Counted from the stretch's first letter, positions 8,715 to 17,289 are shown. The stretch is DNA of 63,721 nucleotides from an uncultured Anaeroplasmataceae bacterium (GCA_947589245.1 CANQBD010000006.1:1-63721), one strand, 5' to 3'. The notes: generated by a model not told the origin, from the letters alone. Program-made: numbers and translations.

Positions 8715-8907
8715 GCTAGGAAGATGACCGCGAAGCTCAAATTAATAGAAAGCGAATCTAAGAGGAAACAGGTGATGTGTTCTTAACCATTATGGACTTA
8801 GAACCCTAAATGTTGCTAAGAGAGGATTCAAATAGTAGAAGATAAAAGTCTTCTCGACCTTCCTGGCTCTCTTTTATAATCTAAGGTGGAATAATCCACC
8901 TTTTTTC
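8715..8907 (+). ncRNA. Structured RNA or riboswitch-like leader before the DEAD-box helicase; class not recognised
   Basis: Most of the 303 bases between genes is taken up by a folded RNA of about 190 nt. A 9-bp stem closes it (GCTAGGAAG 8715-8723 with CTTCCTGGC 8859-8867). Inside are CGC...GCG (8729-8731 with 8752-8754), GAATCT/GGATTC (8754-8759 with 8824-8829), a hairpin GTTCT...AGAAC (8779-8804) and AGAAGA...TCTTCT (about 8837-8854). A terminator follows at 8883. ACCTT (8857-8861), partly inside the 3' strand of the closing stem, can pair instead with AAGGT (8883-8887) of the terminator, which is the logic of a riboswitch. It does not fit tmRNA, SRP, RNase P or 6S, nor any riboswitch consensus I know. 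It could also be a free-standing small RNA. Confidence 0.6.
8883..8907 (+). terminator. Terminator of the structured RNA
   Basis: AAGGTGGA-ATAA-TCCACCTT (8883-8902) ending in six T. It lies 70 bases before the helicase start, so it either ends a small RNA or acts as the expression platform of a leader. A second TATAAT at 8948-8953, with a poor -35, may give the helicase its own promoter. Confidence 0.85.
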
Positions 8908-8976
8908 TTTTATTTACAAAAGAATAGAAAAAGGAATCTTTTTTTGTTATAATATAAATATTAATGGAGAGATTTT

Positions 8977-10578
8977 ATGAATGAATTTGTTGAATTTGCG
9001 ATTAGTGAATCAATTATTCGCGCATTAGATGATAATAATATTTTTGTTCCAACCTCAATTCAGAGGAAGACTATTCCGCTCCTTTTGAAGGGAAATGATG
9101 TAATTGGTCAAGCTCAAACGGGTACAGGTAAAACCTTTGCCTATACAATTCCCTTACTTGAAAAGATTGATTTGACAAGCAAAGAGGTTCAAGCCTTAGT
9201 AATGTGTCCAACTAGAGAGCTTTCTTTACAGGTAAGTAAGGAAATAGCTAAGGTTGCAGCTTATACTAAATTAAAATGTGTAACTATTTATGGTGGTACT
9301 TCTTATGAGAAACAATTTAAGGAATTAAAGGCTCATCCTCAAGTAGTTATAGGTACTCCAGGAAGAATAATTGATCATTTAAATCGGGGGACACTTAGTT
9401 TTAAAAATGTTTGTTATTTGGTTTTAGATGAGGCAGATGAAATGCTTAAAATGGGCTTTCAAGAGGATATGAAAATTATTCTTGAAGGTATGCCTAAAGA
9501 GCGGCAAACAGCTTTATTTTCGGCTACTTTACCGCCTTTTATTAAAAATCTTGCTAAGCAATATATGCTTGATCCTCTGATGGTTCAAATTGAAACTAAG
9601 AGTTTAACGGTAGATAAAATCGGGCAGTTTATTTATTATGCTAAAAAAGAACAAAAGAAGGATTTGTTAATTCGAATTTTAGATTATTATCAATTTAATA
9701 GTGTTATGATTTTTGCTAACACTAAAGCGATGGTTGATGAATTAACTTTGTTTTTACAAGAGAATCACTATAAAGCTGATGGCCTACATGGTGATTTAAA
9801 ACAGGCTAATCGGGATAAGGTTATGCAGGCTTTTAGACTTGCTTCAACTGCGATTTTAATTGCGACTGATGTGGCTGCTCGGGGACTTGATATAGCTGGT
9901 ATTGATGGTGTAATTAATTTTGATTTACCTTTAGAAAATGAACTATATGTGCATCGAATTGGGCGAACAGGTCGAGCTGGTAAGGCTGGTGTAGCTATCA
10001 GCTTAGCCACAACTAGACAAAGTAGCAGAGTAAGAGATTTAGAAAGTTTTACGAAGGTTAAAATCACTCGTTTAGATATACCTTCGGTAAAGGATATTAA
10101 ATTAAAGGCTCAAAAGAGACTTTTTGAAAAAATCGCTGAAGCTATTGATTTGAATGTTAATAATCATGAATATGATAATCTTATAAGACAAATTGCTAAG
10201 AAAACGACTGATCCAACTGCTGTGATAGTTGGTTTATTAGAAATGCTTAATAAAGAAATCAATGCGAGAGAATATGCTCCTATTGATTCAGTTGTTCCTA
10301 AATCTAAGGGTGATCAACAAAGTAAGCAAAGATTCATTACTTTCAGTGTGAATGTTGGCAAGAAGGATCATGTTGGGGCAAATCAGTTAGTTAATTTTTT
10401 CCATGATGAATTTAAGATTCATCGTGAGCATTTTGGGAAAATCATCATTAAAGAAGATATTACTTATGTAGATATTAATGAACAAGGGTTTAAATTTTTA
10501 AAAAATTCTGGTAATAAGAGGCTTAATGGCAAAAATTTAAAATTTAGACAGATTAGTTCAGTTAATCAGAGAAAATAA
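8977..10578 (+). CDS. DEAD-box ATP-dependent RNA helicase
   Basis: A 533-aa RNA helicase of the DeaD/CshA/DbpA group that unwinds short RNA duplexes in ribosome assembly, cold adaptation or mRNA decay. Motifs in order: Q motif (PTSIQRKTIP), AQTGTGKT, PTRELSLQ, DEAD, SAT, ATDVAARGLD and HRIGRTGR. A C-terminal DbpA-type RNA-binding domain (about 455-533) follows a helical linker. The start is the ATG after TGGAGAG. The structured RNA at 8715-8907 lies directly upstream and may control it. Family is certain; the exact orthologue is not. Confidence 0.93.
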   Translation: MNEFVEFAISESIIRALDDNNIFVPTSIQRKTIPLLLKGNDVIGQAQTGTGKTFAYTIPLLEKIDLTSKEVQALVMCPTRELSLQVSKEIAKVAAYTKLKCVTIYGGTSYEKQFKELKAHPQVVIGTPGRIIDHLNRGTLSFKNVCYLVLDEADEMLKMGFQEDMKIILEGMPKERQTALFSATLPPFIKNLAKQYMLDPLMVQIETKSLTVDKIGQFIYYAKKEQKKDLLIRILDYYQFNSVMIFANTKAMVDELTLFLQENHYKADGLHGDLKQANRDKVMQAFRLASTAILIATDVAARGLDIAGIDGVINFDLPLENELYVHRIGRTGRAGKAGVAISLATTRQSSRVRDLESFTKVKITRLDIPSVKDIKLKAQKRLFEKIAEAIDLNVNNHEYDNLIRQIAKKTTDPTAVIVGLLEMLNKEINAREYAPIDSVVPKSKGDQQSKQRFITFSVNVGKKDHVGANQLVNFFHDEFKIHREHFGKIIIKEDITYVDINEQGFKFLKNSGNKRLNGKNLKFRQISSVNQRK

Positions 10579-10600
10579 GAGTGATTGCTCACTCTATCTT
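10578..10600 (+). terminator. Weak hairpin after the helicase gene
   Basis: AGAGTGA-TTGC-TCACTCT hairpin beginning at the stop codon, followed only by ATCTT, so termination is probably partial. Confidence 0.4.
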
Positions 10601-10635
10601 CATAAAAAAATTAGTATACATGAGGAGGAGTAAAT

Positions 10636-11169
10636 ATGCGGGTAATTGCTGGTTTCTTAAGGCATCGTAAACTTGAGATGACTAATTTAAAAACCACTAG
10701 AGAAACTCAAGATAGTGTTAGGGAAGCAATTTTTAATATGATTGGTCCTTATTTTGCTGGTGGCATCGCTCTAGATTTATTTGCTGGTAGTGGGGCTATG
10801 GGAATTGAGGCCTTTTCACGAGGTATCAAGACTATTTATCTAAATGATATTAATCCTCTTGCTATCGATGTTTGTAAGAAAAATTGTTCTAATTTAGCTA
10901 TTAATGAGGTGCATTTTTCTAGTTTAGATTATCAAATTTTTTTAAGAAATAATGATGTTAAATTTGATTTAATTATTTTAGATCCTCCTTATAAATTAGA
11001 TAATATTGAAGAGATTTTAAAGCTTGTTGAAGCCCATCTTGTCCCTAATGGTCAAATTGTTTTTGAAATAGCTAAGGATAGTAAATATATAATAAATGAC
11101 AGTGATTTAGAAATTGTCAAAAACAAGGTATATGGGATTAAGAGAGTTGTCATATATCAAAAAAAATAG
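10636..11169 (+). CDS. rsmD: 16S rRNA (guanine966-N2)-methyltransferase
   Basis: A 177-aa SAM-dependent methyltransferase of the RsmD family, which modifies G966 of 16S rRNA on the 30S subunit. It begins MRVIAGFLRHRKL, typical of RsmD. Motif I is ALDLFAGSGAMGIEA and the catalytic motif IV is LDPPY. Length is normal. GAGGAGG sits before the ATG. In B. subtilis the gene (ylbH) precedes coaD; here the next gene is unknown and coaD is absent. Confidence 0.92.
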   Translation: MRVIAGFLRHRKLEMTNLKTTRETQDSVREAIFNMIGPYFAGGIALDLFAGSGAMGIEAFSRGIKTIYLNDINPLAIDVCKKNCSNLAINEVHFSSLDYQIFLRNNDVKFDLIILDPPYKLDNIEEILKLVEAHLVPNGQIVFEIAKDSKYIINDSDLEIVKNKVYGIKRVVIYQKK

Positions 11170-11184
11170 AAGAAGGTTGTTGTA

Positions 11185-12204
11185 ATGCGTTATATTGGGT
11201 TTTATAAAGAGGCTAAAGCCATCATTTTAAAGATGCTTAAAGCAGGTTATTTTGAAAAATTTAATTCTCACAATATTTTTTTTCTTCTTGATGAGAAGAG
11301 TCGTGGGATTAGTGTTTTTTCTGAAAAAATTTTAAATGAAACATATGGTATTCAATTTTTCTTTGGGATGAATGGTATCAATTATTTTCATGATGTTTTA
11401 AATTCTAAAACAGGCTTTGCTGTAAACCACTTTTTTTCAGAATCCATTTTAATGGCGATTGTTAAGAAGGCTGATTTAAGTTTAGAAGATAGAAAATATT
11501 TACATGAGAATGAAGTAAGAGTTTATGAAAACAATCTTATTCCTTATGTTTTTAAAGAGGGCTATGGATTAAGTTATTTAGCAAATAAGGATCTAGAAAT
11601 AGTTGTTGATTATCTCTATTATTTGCTGAGTTTAATAAAAAATGAAAAGAATGATCTTATAGGTTATTTTCGAAATTTTAAGCTAGTTATGGCGTTTTAT
11701 GATACAAAACAATTTTCATATGAGGCTAAATATGCGAATGTTGATTTGGTAAATTTTGAGGTATTTCCTAAATCCAAACCGCTTAATAAGGATATTGTTA
11801 GTGAGTATGAAGATTCGGTTTATACTGATGATATTTGTTATTTTCTTCATTGCTATTTACCTTTAAAAAAGGAAGATGATGAGCCTTTTCCTAGTATTTT
11901 ATTAACTTATTATGAAAAAAAAGATGTTTACAATTTTGAGATAATCGACTGTGAGCCCAAACATATTACGGATTATGTTTTTGGTTTCATGGATAGATGC
12001 TTTAAGAAAAATGGTTTACCAATAACTGTAGTTATAAATAACAGACAAATATATTCAGCAATTAATAAAACTTTGAAAGCTTTAAATATTGATGTGCAAT
12101 TTAAACGAGAAAATGAGCGGGTTGATAACTTGTTTTATGATATTATTGATGAAAAAATTAATGAAGAAGAGGAGTTTAGGGCTAGTAGAGCTCTTGTGTC
12201 TTAG
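11185..12204 (+). CDS. Hypothetical protein, possibly DUF6930-like
   Basis: A 339-aa soluble protein with no signal peptide or membrane helix. The N-terminal part (about 1-130) has IFFLLDEKSRGISVFSEKI and YGIQFFFGMNGINYF, and the C-terminal part (about 210-320) alternates strands and helices. This two-part layout resembles the DUF7309/DUF6930 type proteins, from memory only. No catalytic motif is visible. It starts 15 bases after rsmD and is followed three bases later by the nucleotidase gene, so it belongs to that operon. Confidence 0.6.
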   Translation: MRYIGFYKEAKAIILKMLKAGYFEKFNSHNIFFLLDEKSRGISVFSEKILNETYGIQFFFGMNGINYFHDVLNSKTGFAVNHFFSESILMAIVKKADLSLEDRKYLHENEVRVYENNLIPYVFKEGYGLSYLANKDLEIVVDYLYYLLSLIKNEKNDLIGYFRNFKLVMAFYDTKQFSYEAKYANVDLVNFEVFPKSKPLNKDIVSEYEDSVYTDDICYFLHCYLPLKKEDDEPFPSILLTYYEKKDVYNFEIIDCEPKHITDYVFGFMDRCFKKNGLPITVVINNRQIYSAINKTLKALNIDVQFKRENERVDNLFYDIIDEKINEEEEFRASRALVS

Positions 12205-12207
12205 TTT

Positions 12208-13722
12208 ATGAAAAAAATATTATGTATTTTAGGATTAGTATTTTGTTTATCATCTTGTAATTCTGTTTCTGAAAACGAAGTACCTGATGCTCCAGATGAA
12301 TTTGTGACTGTCAACATTTTACAGATGAATGATATTCATGGTCATATTGAACAAACCTTAGATAAAAGGGAAGGTTTAGCTAATGCTAGTTATTTAGTTA
12401 ATAAAATTAGAAATGAGGATGAGCTCGATAACACTATTTTGATTGCTAATGGTGATATGCTTCAAGAAACTGCTCTTTCAAGAGTTACCTATGGTCGTGT
12501 TGTTATTGAGGCAATGAATGAGATGGGCTTTGATATGATAGGCATCGGCAATCATGAATTTGATTGGGGTCTTGATACCTATTTAGCTTATTTTGATGGA
12601 AATTTAAATAATGGTGAGGCAAATTTTCCTTTATTAAATGCTAATGTTTATAAAAATGGTGCACTAGTTGTTAATGATAAAAATGTTTTTTCTTCACTTA
12701 TTGTTGAAAAGGATAGTGTAAAGGTTGGTTTGATTAGTTATATTGGCGATGTTTATTCTTCGATAAATGCTAATATGACAGTTGGCTATGAATTTAAAGC
12801 TAAGCCTGCTGAAATAGCCAGCAGTGTTAATGAAATTGGCAAAAGTCTTAAGGATGCTGGTGCTGATATTGTTGTTGTCAATATTCATGGTGGGGAATCC
12901 TCATCAGTTGCTGATTACAAACCAAACCAAGAGATAGCTAAATTGAAATATGGTTCTGGTTATTTGGTTGATGCGGTAATCAATGGTCATACTCATACTC
13001 GCCAAGATGGGCAAATTAGTAGAAGTGGTGGTCTAGCTATGCCTGTCATTCAATCTAGTGGTAAATTGGCTGACTTTGGTCGCATTGATTTGACTTTTAA
13101 TGTGACAAAGAAAATTGTGACAAAAGCCAAAATGTCACATATCTCAATTGATCAAACTTCACAATATGATACTGAGGTTCAAAAGGTTGTTGATGACTAC
13201 TATGCTGCTAACAAAGATACATTAGAAGAAGTTTATTGTACTAATAGGTATTATATTGGTTCAAGAACAGATAATCTTTATCATTATGTTGCTAATCTAA
13301 TGATGGCTGCAACGGATACAAATGCTGCTATCTGTAATACTGGTGCTTTTAGAAATGGTGTAGAGGCTGGTGATTTTGATTTTGATAAGGTTTATGGTTT
13401 GTCACCTTTTGATAATCATCTAATCATTTGTGAGATAAGTGGTGCTGATTTAGCTACGTTCTATGCTAAAAATAAAGATTATGAATTTGTCTATACTGAT
13501 CGTGGTTCACAAATAGCTACTGATGAAATTTATAAAATTGCTATAATTGACTATGTATATTTTGGTAATTATTTTGCAGCCTACCGTGATGGCAATTATG
13601 TGGATAGTAATTTAGTTTTAAGAGATTTAATTATCAGTGATTTGCGATTAAGGAAGAATGAGGGGTTCAATATTTATGAAGCCTATAATAATATTAAAAT
13701 TAATTCTTCAATGTTTAAATAA
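12208..13722 (+). CDS. 5'-nucleotidase / 2',3'-cyclic phosphodiesterase family lipoprotein
   Basis: A 504-aa secreted metallophosphatase. The signal peptide ends in LSSC, with Cys16 as lipid site. Metal-binding motifs of the calcineurin-like domain follow: NDIHGH, NGDML, GNHEFDWG, NIHGGE and NGHTHT. The C-terminal 5'-nucleotidase substrate domain (about 345-500) has NTGAFRNGV and SPFDNHL. It would strip phosphate from nucleotides outside the cell for nucleoside uptake. It starts three bases after the previous gene and is followed by a strong terminator. Confidence 0.9.
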   Translation: MKKILCILGLVFCLSSCNSVSENEVPDAPDEFVTVNILQMNDIHGHIEQTLDKREGLANASYLVNKIRNEDELDNTILIANGDMLQETALSRVTYGRVVIEAMNEMGFDMIGIGNHEFDWGLDTYLAYFDGNLNNGEANFPLLNANVYKNGALVVNDKNVFSSLIVEKDSVKVGLISYIGDVYSSINANMTVGYEFKAKPAEIASSVNEIGKSLKDAGADIVVVNIHGGESSSVADYKPNQEIAKLKYGSGYLVDAVINGHTHTRQDGQISRSGGLAMPVIQSSGKLADFGRIDLTFNVTKKIVTKAKMSHISIDQTSQYDTEVQKVVDDYYAANKDTLEEVYCTNRYYIGSRTDNLYHYVANLMMAATDTNAAICNTGAFRNGVEAGDFDFDKVYGLSPFDNHLIICEISGADLATFYAKNKDYEFVYTDRGSQIATDEIYKIAIIDYVYFGNYFAAYRDGNYVDSNLVLRDLIISDLRLRKNEGFNIYEAYNNIKINSSMFK

Positions 13723-13744
13723 TAAAATTAATGGTTAAAGGACT

Positions 13745-13791
13745 AAGATGTCTCTAGATACTATAAATTAGTATTTATAGACATCTTTTTG
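13745..13791 (+). terminator. Terminator
   Basis: Long imperfect hairpin: AAGATGTCTCTAGATACTA paired with TAGTATTTATAGACATCTT, then TTTTT. Confidence 0.9.
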
Positions 13792-13832
13792 TTTATTTTT
13801 GCTAGGGATAAATTTTATAGTTTAAATTGATA

Positions 13833-13861
13833 TTGAAAATTTTTATCATAAATGATAAAAT
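13833..13861 (+). promoter_or_regulatory. Promoter of the T-box operon
   Basis: TTGAAA (13833-13838), a 17-base spacer and TAAAAT (13856-13861), giving a start near 13868, just ahead of T-box stem I. Confidence 0.6.
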
Positions 13862-13867
13862 AAGATA

Positions 13868-14090
13868 GTATTATTAAATTGATGATGAAGAGAGTAGTTA
13901 TCTTAGTGGTTTTTGTAGCGAGGATGGTTGGTGTAAGCATCTAAAACCTTAGATAATGAAAGACACTTTTGAGAGCTTTTAAAAGAAGTCGTACCGAGGC
14001 GTTAACGGATTAAAGTGCTAGTTTTTGACTAGAAGTAAGGTGGCACCGCGTTGATTATACGTCCTTAAAAGTTTTTTAAGGACTTTTTTT
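13868..14090 (+). promoter_or_regulatory. T-box leader, specifier GAC (Asp), controlling GNAT-hisS-aspS
   Basis: A tRNA-sensing transcription antiterminator. Stem I has the base helix AAGAG/CTTTT, a second helix TTATCT/AGATAA and the distal loop GGTGTAAGC. The specifier loop reads TGAAA-GAC-A, placing GAC (13962-13964) where the codon sits in the glyQS leader. The T-box AAGGTGGCACCGCG (14037-14050) would pair with the uncharged tRNA acceptor end. The terminator is GTCCTTAAAA/TTTTAAGGAC (14061-14083) plus T tract. Uncharged tRNA-Asp should switch the operon on. The bases GACAC also contain CAC (His) at 13964-13966. Confidence 0.95.
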
Positions 14091-14099
14091 AATGATTGG

Positions 14100-14663
14100 A
14101 TGGGTGAGAGCTTGAAAACAGATTTACCGGTAGTGAATTTAGGTCGTTATGAGCTTAGAACAATAGTTAAAGAAGATTATCTTGATTATTATGAGATTGG
14201 TTCTGATGAACAGACTGTTAAGCATTTGAATTGGGGTCCTTTTACTAAACCAAGAGAGGCTCTTTGGTGTATTGAAGAAATATTTTTGAAAAGACCTTTA
14301 AATGGGTTACCAGCTGGGTATGCTATTGTTGATAAGGAAAATGATTATAAGATGATTGGAATGATTGATTTTCATACCTATTATGATGGTATCAATACGG
14401 CTGAAATAGGCTATATTTTAAATCGTAGCTATTGGAACAGAGGAATAATGAAGCTATGTTTAAAGCAAATGACTAGGATTGGTTTTGAGCTTTTAGAATT
14501 AGACAAGATATTAGTTGGCCATACCTTAGGTAATCAAGCTTCAAAGCAGGTTATTATTCAGTGTGGTTACCATTATGAGTATCAATCTTTAATTAAAATA
14601 AAAAATCATGAATGTATAGCTATGTATTATAGTCTATATCGTTATGAATATGAAAGGAAGTAA
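14100..14663 (+). CDS. GNAT-family N-acetyltransferase (RimJ/RimL type)
   Basis: A 187-aa acetyltransferase of the ribosomal-protein-Ser/Thr-acetyltransferase-like group. It has AEIGYILNRSYWNRGIM, the strand and acetyl-CoA-loop region, and QVIIQCGYHYEYQ near the end. Substrate unknown. It sits between the T-box and hisS, so it is induced when tRNA-Asp is uncharged. The ATG at 14100 has a poor ribosome site; TTG at 14112 behind GGGTGAG is an alternative start. It ends four bases before hisS. Confidence 0.8.
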   Translation: MGESLKTDLPVVNLGRYELRTIVKEDYLDYYEIGSDEQTVKHLNWGPFTKPREALWCIEEIFLKRPLNGLPAGYAIVDKENDYKMIGMIDFHTYYDGINTAEIGYILNRSYWNRGIMKLCLKQMTRIGFELLELDKILVGHTLGNQASKQVIIQCGYHYEYQSLIKIKNHECIAMYYSLYRYEYERK

Positions 14664-14667
14664 GAAA

Positions 14668-15975
14668 ATGATTAATAAACCCAAAGGTACTTATGATGTT
14701 TTACCTGGTGAAGCCAAAAATTGGGTAAAGCTTGAGAGTACAATTAGAAGAATTTGTGAGATATTTAATTATAAAGAAATTAGAACGCCGATTTTTGAGG
14801 CAAGTGGTGTCTTTCATCGGGATGAAGGTGATACTTCTGATATGGTTACAAAGGAAACTTATGATTTTAAGGATCGAGGAAATCGTGACATTACTTTAAG
14901 ACCTGAAGGAACTGCTGGAATAGTACGAGCATTTATTGAAAATAAATTATATGCCAATAATCCAATTAATAAACTTTTTTATCTAGGTCCGATGTTTCGA
15001 TACGAAAGACCTCAAAAAGGGCGGACAAGACAGTTTAGTCAATTTGGTGTTGAAGTATTTGGTTCAGCCTCACCACTTGTAGATGCTGAAGTTATTGCCT
15101 TAGGAGCTACTGTTATTAAGGCTTTAGGCTTAAAAGGGGTCAAGGTAAAATTAAATAGTATTGGGGATAGTGAATCACGGGCTAATTACCGCCAAGTTTT
15201 AGTTGAGTATTTTGAGCAATATAAGGGAGAGCTATGTAGTGATTGTTTAAATCGTTTAGAAAAGAATCCACTTAGAATTTTAGATTGTAAAGTTGATAAT
15301 CAAAAGCCATTCTTTTTGAATGCTCCTAAAATAAAAGACTATTTAAATGAGGCTTCAAAGCAGCATTTTGCTGAAGTCATTAAAGCTTTAGAGGCCATGC
15401 ACATCGATTATGAAATTGATGATAATTTAGTTAGAGGACTTGATTATTATTCTCATACAGTTTTTGAACTTAAGGTTGATGTTTTAGAATTTGGAGCTCA
15501 AAATGTTATTGCAGGTGGTGGCCGCTATGATAACTTGGTCAAGGATTTAGGTGGTCCTCAAACTCCTAGTGTAGGCATGGCTTTTGGTTTAGAACGCTTG
15601 TTACTTGCGTGTGAGCTTAGTGGTAAGAGTCTTGCTAGACCTGATTATTTGCATGTTTTCTTTATTGCTTTAGGCGAAGATGCTCGTAAGGCGAGCTTAG
15701 CTCAGATGAATATTTGCCGTTTAGGTGGGCTATATGCCGATATGGACTTTCTTGGTCATTCGCTTAAGGCTCAATTTAAAATTGCTGATAATAATAGGGC
15801 GATGTTCACTTGCATTTTAGGTGATGATGAGCTTAAGGATTTTAAAATAAATATTAAAAATAATGAAACTGATGAGCAAGAAACAATTTCTTTATATGAT
15901 GTTTATCCATATATCATCAATAAAATAAATAGTAAATCAGCTTGCAGTAGCTGTAAGGAAAAAGAGGTAAAATAA
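14668..15975 (+). CDS. hisS: Histidyl-tRNA synthetase
   Basis: A 435-aa class II synthetase that charges tRNA-His. It starts MINKPKGTYDVLPGEA, a standard HisRS beginning, at the ATG behind GGAAG; an earlier in-frame ATG at 14644 lies inside the GNAT gene. Motif 2 region FRYERPQKGRTRQF, the His-specific GLDYYSHTVFE and AGGGRYDNL are all present. The C-terminal anticodon-binding domain starts about residue 325, and a Cys pair (SACSSCKE) lies near the very end. It is cotranscribed with aspS under the T-box. Confidence 0.96.
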   Translation: MINKPKGTYDVLPGEAKNWVKLESTIRRICEIFNYKEIRTPIFEASGVFHRDEGDTSDMVTKETYDFKDRGNRDITLRPEGTAGIVRAFIENKLYANNPINKLFYLGPMFRYERPQKGRTRQFSQFGVEVFGSASPLVDAEVIALGATVIKALGLKGVKVKLNSIGDSESRANYRQVLVEYFEQYKGELCSDCLNRLEKNPLRILDCKVDNQKPFFLNAPKIKDYLNEASKQHFAEVIKALEAMHIDYEIDDNLVRGLDYYSHTVFELKVDVLEFGAQNVIAGGGRYDNLVKDLGGPQTPSVGMAFGLERLLLACELSGKSLARPDYLHVFFIALGEDARKASLAQMNICRLGGLYADMDFLGHSLKAQFKIADNNRAMFTCILGDDELKDFKINIKNNETDEQETISLYDVYPYIINKINSKSACSSCKEKEVK

Positions 15976-15976
15976 A

Positions 15977-17278
15977 ATGAGTAGAGTTATGATCAAAGAT
16001 TTAAGACTTGGTGAAGTTAATCATGTTGCTGGTTTTGTGGAAAATATCCGTAATAAGAAAGCAATGTGCTTTATTGTCTTAAGAGATGTAAGTGGTAAGC
16101 TTCAACTGACTATTGAGAAAGAAAAACATCCTGAATTGAATGCAATTTTAGATACGATTACTGTTGATAGTGTCATATCTGCCACGGGTTTAGTTTTAGA
16201 AAGTGAATATGTAAAGCTTAATCATATGGAAATGTATCCTGATACAATTAAGGTTGAAAGTATTGCAGCTCCTTCACCAATTGTAGCACCTAAGGGGGAA
16301 GAGACAAATATTGATTTGCGCCTTGATTATCGGTGGATTGATTTAAGAACGGAAAAGAATACTTTAATGTTTAAGGTTCAGTCTTACTTTATTGCCAAAT
16401 GTCGTGAATTTTTATTAGAGCGTGATTTTATTGAAATTCATACCCCTAAGCTGATAGCTGCTGAATCAGAATCAGGAGCTGGGGTCTTTAAGGTTGACTA
16501 TTTTGGAGGTAATGCTTATTTAGCTCAATCACCACAGTTCTATAAGCAAATGGCTATGGCTAGTGGTTTTGAAAGAATTTTTGAATCTGGTCCGGTTTTT
16601 AGAGCTGAAAAGTTTGCTTCAAGAAAGCATGCAACGGAATTTACTGGTTTTGATTTAGAGTTTTCATATATTGAATCCTATGAAGATGTTATGCATTTAG
16701 AAGAAGAAATGCTCACCTATGCTTTAGCCCAAGTTAGTACTAAATATGGCCAAGCTATCAAGGATGTTTTTGGTCTTGATTTAGTTGTTCCAACTTTACC
16801 TTTCCCTCGCATTGATTTACATGATCTATATGCTGATTTAGAGAAGATGTATGGTTATAAAGTTGATGAAAGTGTTAAGGGTGATTTGACTACAGAGGGT
16901 GAAAGATTATGTCAAAGGTATTCTTTAGAAAAATATGGTCATGAGTTCTTATTTGTTACAGGCTATTCTAAAGATTGTCGAGCTTTTTACCATATGCGTG
17001 ATGAAAAAGGGGTACCATGTGGCTATGATTTGATTTGGAAGGGCTGTGAAATCACTACTGGTGCTCAAAGAGAACATCGCTATGAAATTTTGAAAAAACA
17101 AGCCAAAGAAAAAGGTCTAGACAAGGATGTAGAGTTCTATTTAGATTTCTTTAAATATGGTTGTCCGCCTCATGGTGGCTTTGGTATTGGGGTTGATAGA
17201 ATAACTATGTTGATTTTTGATCAAGGTATTAAGGATGCAATGTTCCTATTTCGTGGTCCTGATCGTTTAAATCCATAA
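15977..17278 (+). CDS. aspS: Aspartyl-tRNA synthetase, archaeal type (probably also charges tRNA-Asn)
   Basis: A 433-aa class II synthetase. At this length it lacks the large GAD insertion of the usual bacterial AspRS (about 590 aa) and matches the archaeal and eukaryal AspRS2 group. Motifs: YLAQSPQFYKQ, motif 2 FRAEKFASRKHATEF, TEGERLCQRY, ITTGAQREHRYEIL and motif 3 GGFGIGVDRI. AsnRS would have a different SG/GSERIHDY pattern. Members of this group are often non-discriminating and feed tRNA-Asn amidation by GatCAB; that property is inferred. It follows hisS after one base. Confidence 0.9.
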   Translation: MSRVMIKDLRLGEVNHVAGFVENIRNKKAMCFIVLRDVSGKLQLTIEKEKHPELNAILDTITVDSVISATGLVLESEYVKLNHMEMYPDTIKVESIAAPSPIVAPKGEETNIDLRLDYRWIDLRTEKNTLMFKVQSYFIAKCREFLLERDFIEIHTPKLIAAESESGAGVFKVDYFGGNAYLAQSPQFYKQMAMASGFERIFESGPVFRAEKFASRKHATEFTGFDLEFSYIESYEDVMHLEEEMLTYALAQVSTKYGQAIKDVFGLDLVVPTLPFPRIDLHDLYADLEKMYGYKVDESVKGDLTTEGERLCQRYSLEKYGHEFLFVTGYSKDCRAFYHMRDEKGVPCGYDLIWKGCEITTGAQREHRYEILKKQAKEKGLDKDVEFYLDFFKYGCPPHGGFGIGVDRITMLIFDQGIKDAMFLFRGPDRLNP

Positions 17279-17289
17279 GGAGGTAGTCT

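Noticed and set aside
8715-8907. Assignment of the structured RNA as 6S RNA, SRP RNA or tmRNA
   Set aside because: Some sequence resembles 6S (GATGTGTT), but it lies in the middle and the fold is branched instead of one long bubble-containing rod. SRP loop motifs and the tmRNA start are absent.
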